Of a DNA stretch of 5,568 nucleotides, positions 5,346 through 5,568 are shown one piece after another (the stretch's first letter is position 1; every line of letters begins with the position of its first letter). Location of the stretch: positions 1 to 5,568 of the forward strand of contig JAGWML010000197.1 in the NCBI GenBank assembly GCA_028873155.1, read 5' to 3'. The notes under the pieces are model-generated. The model worked only from the letters and a program-made list of their open reading frames with translations. It was not told the origin of the DNA and did not search any database. The position numbers were made by a program, and so were the translations under genes. This DNA comes from Acidobacteriota bacterium. GTDB lineage: Bacteria; Acidobacteriota; Terriglobia; Terriglobales; Acidobacteriaceae.

Positions 5346-5568
5346 TAGAAAGACCTCAGCCGGGTGTTCCTTGTCATAAGTCACGCCGCACGCCTCCAGC
5401 ATGGCCGGCGACAGCGTGATGACAGGGCAATGCACATGAGCAAGAGTCTTGTAGACAATGCCAGTGCGCGCGATGGCGGCAAATGCCGTGGTACCGTGCG
5501 CGCCCATCACGACCAGATCGGCCTGCTGCGCATGCGCCTGATAGAGCAACTCTTCGGTCGGGTCGCCA
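5331..5568 (-). CDS. Universal stress protein (UspA family), C-terminal fragment (gene starts past right edge)
   Basis: The last 78 codons are present, following a partial first codon; the N-terminal part lies beyond the window. The segment ADLVVMGAHGTTAFAAIART, followed by HVHCPVITL, is the typical UspA C-terminal half: a core strand ending in VVMG, the nucleotide-binding glycine loop and the final CPV strand. These small alpha/beta cytoplasmic proteins help cells survive starvation and other stresses, some by binding ATP. Here the usual G-x2-G-x9-G-(S/T) motif reads GAHG, nine residues, then Thr-Gly, so the third Gly and the Ser/Thr are swapped or shifted. ATP binding is therefore uncertain. 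About 22 residues follow the last core strand, ending AEVFLAGVF. The gene is convergent with the CRTAC1-like pair and shares no obvious regulation with it. Family call is firm; whether it is a single- or double-domain protein cannot be told. Confidence 0.85.
   Translation of the reverse strand, partial: GDPTEELLYQAHAQQADLVVMGAHGTTAFAAIARTGIVYKTLAHVHCPVITLSPAMLEACGVTYDKEHPAEVFLAGVF

Overview
The window is GC-rich, densely coding bacterial DNA with no mobile element, RNA gene or CRISPR array that I can see. Two adjacent genes for secreted CRTAC1-like proteins (FG-GAP/VCBS propeller followed by ASPIC/UnbV), together with a ComF gene and a particular HNH endonuclease type, suggest an Acidobacteriota soil bacterium (Terriglobia-like). 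That placement rests on family knowledge and overall appearance; no marker gene is present.

Left part, minus strand (1 to about 1081): a two-gene unit. comF, a zinc-finger phosphoribosyltransferase-fold protein linked to DNA uptake, lies upstream of an HNH endonuclease gene whose 3' part runs off the left edge. The comF stop codon lies next to the HNH ribosome binding site, so the two are probably co-transcribed.

Middle, about 1082 to 1338: a divergent intergenic region with a TATACT box facing comF, and an AAGGGGAG ribosome binding site that places the start of the first CRTAC1-like gene at a TTG codon.

Right part, plus strand (1339 to 5183): two tandem paralogous genes of 639 and about 632 codons. 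Each encodes a signal peptide, seven Asp-rich calcium-binding-type loops (the fifth is degenerate in both), a Cys pair in the propeller, a C-terminal ASPIC/UnbV domain and a short tail with a C-x4-C pair. The second gene starts within or just after the stop of the first, so they form one transcriptional unit. They are an old tandem duplication, roughly 70-75% identical by eye. The first copy has lost conserved glycines in its ASPIC/UnbV domain. Both products probably act outside the cytoplasm as calcium-stabilised binding or scaffold proteins; the ligand cannot be read from the sequence.

Right edge: a convergent, minus-strand universal stress protein gene cut by the window end. The 147-base gap between the convergent genes holds one long interrupted hairpin, and a second hairpin covers the stress gene's stop codon. 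Overall this is mostly ordinary chromosomal content; the tandem secreted propeller pair is the most notable item.
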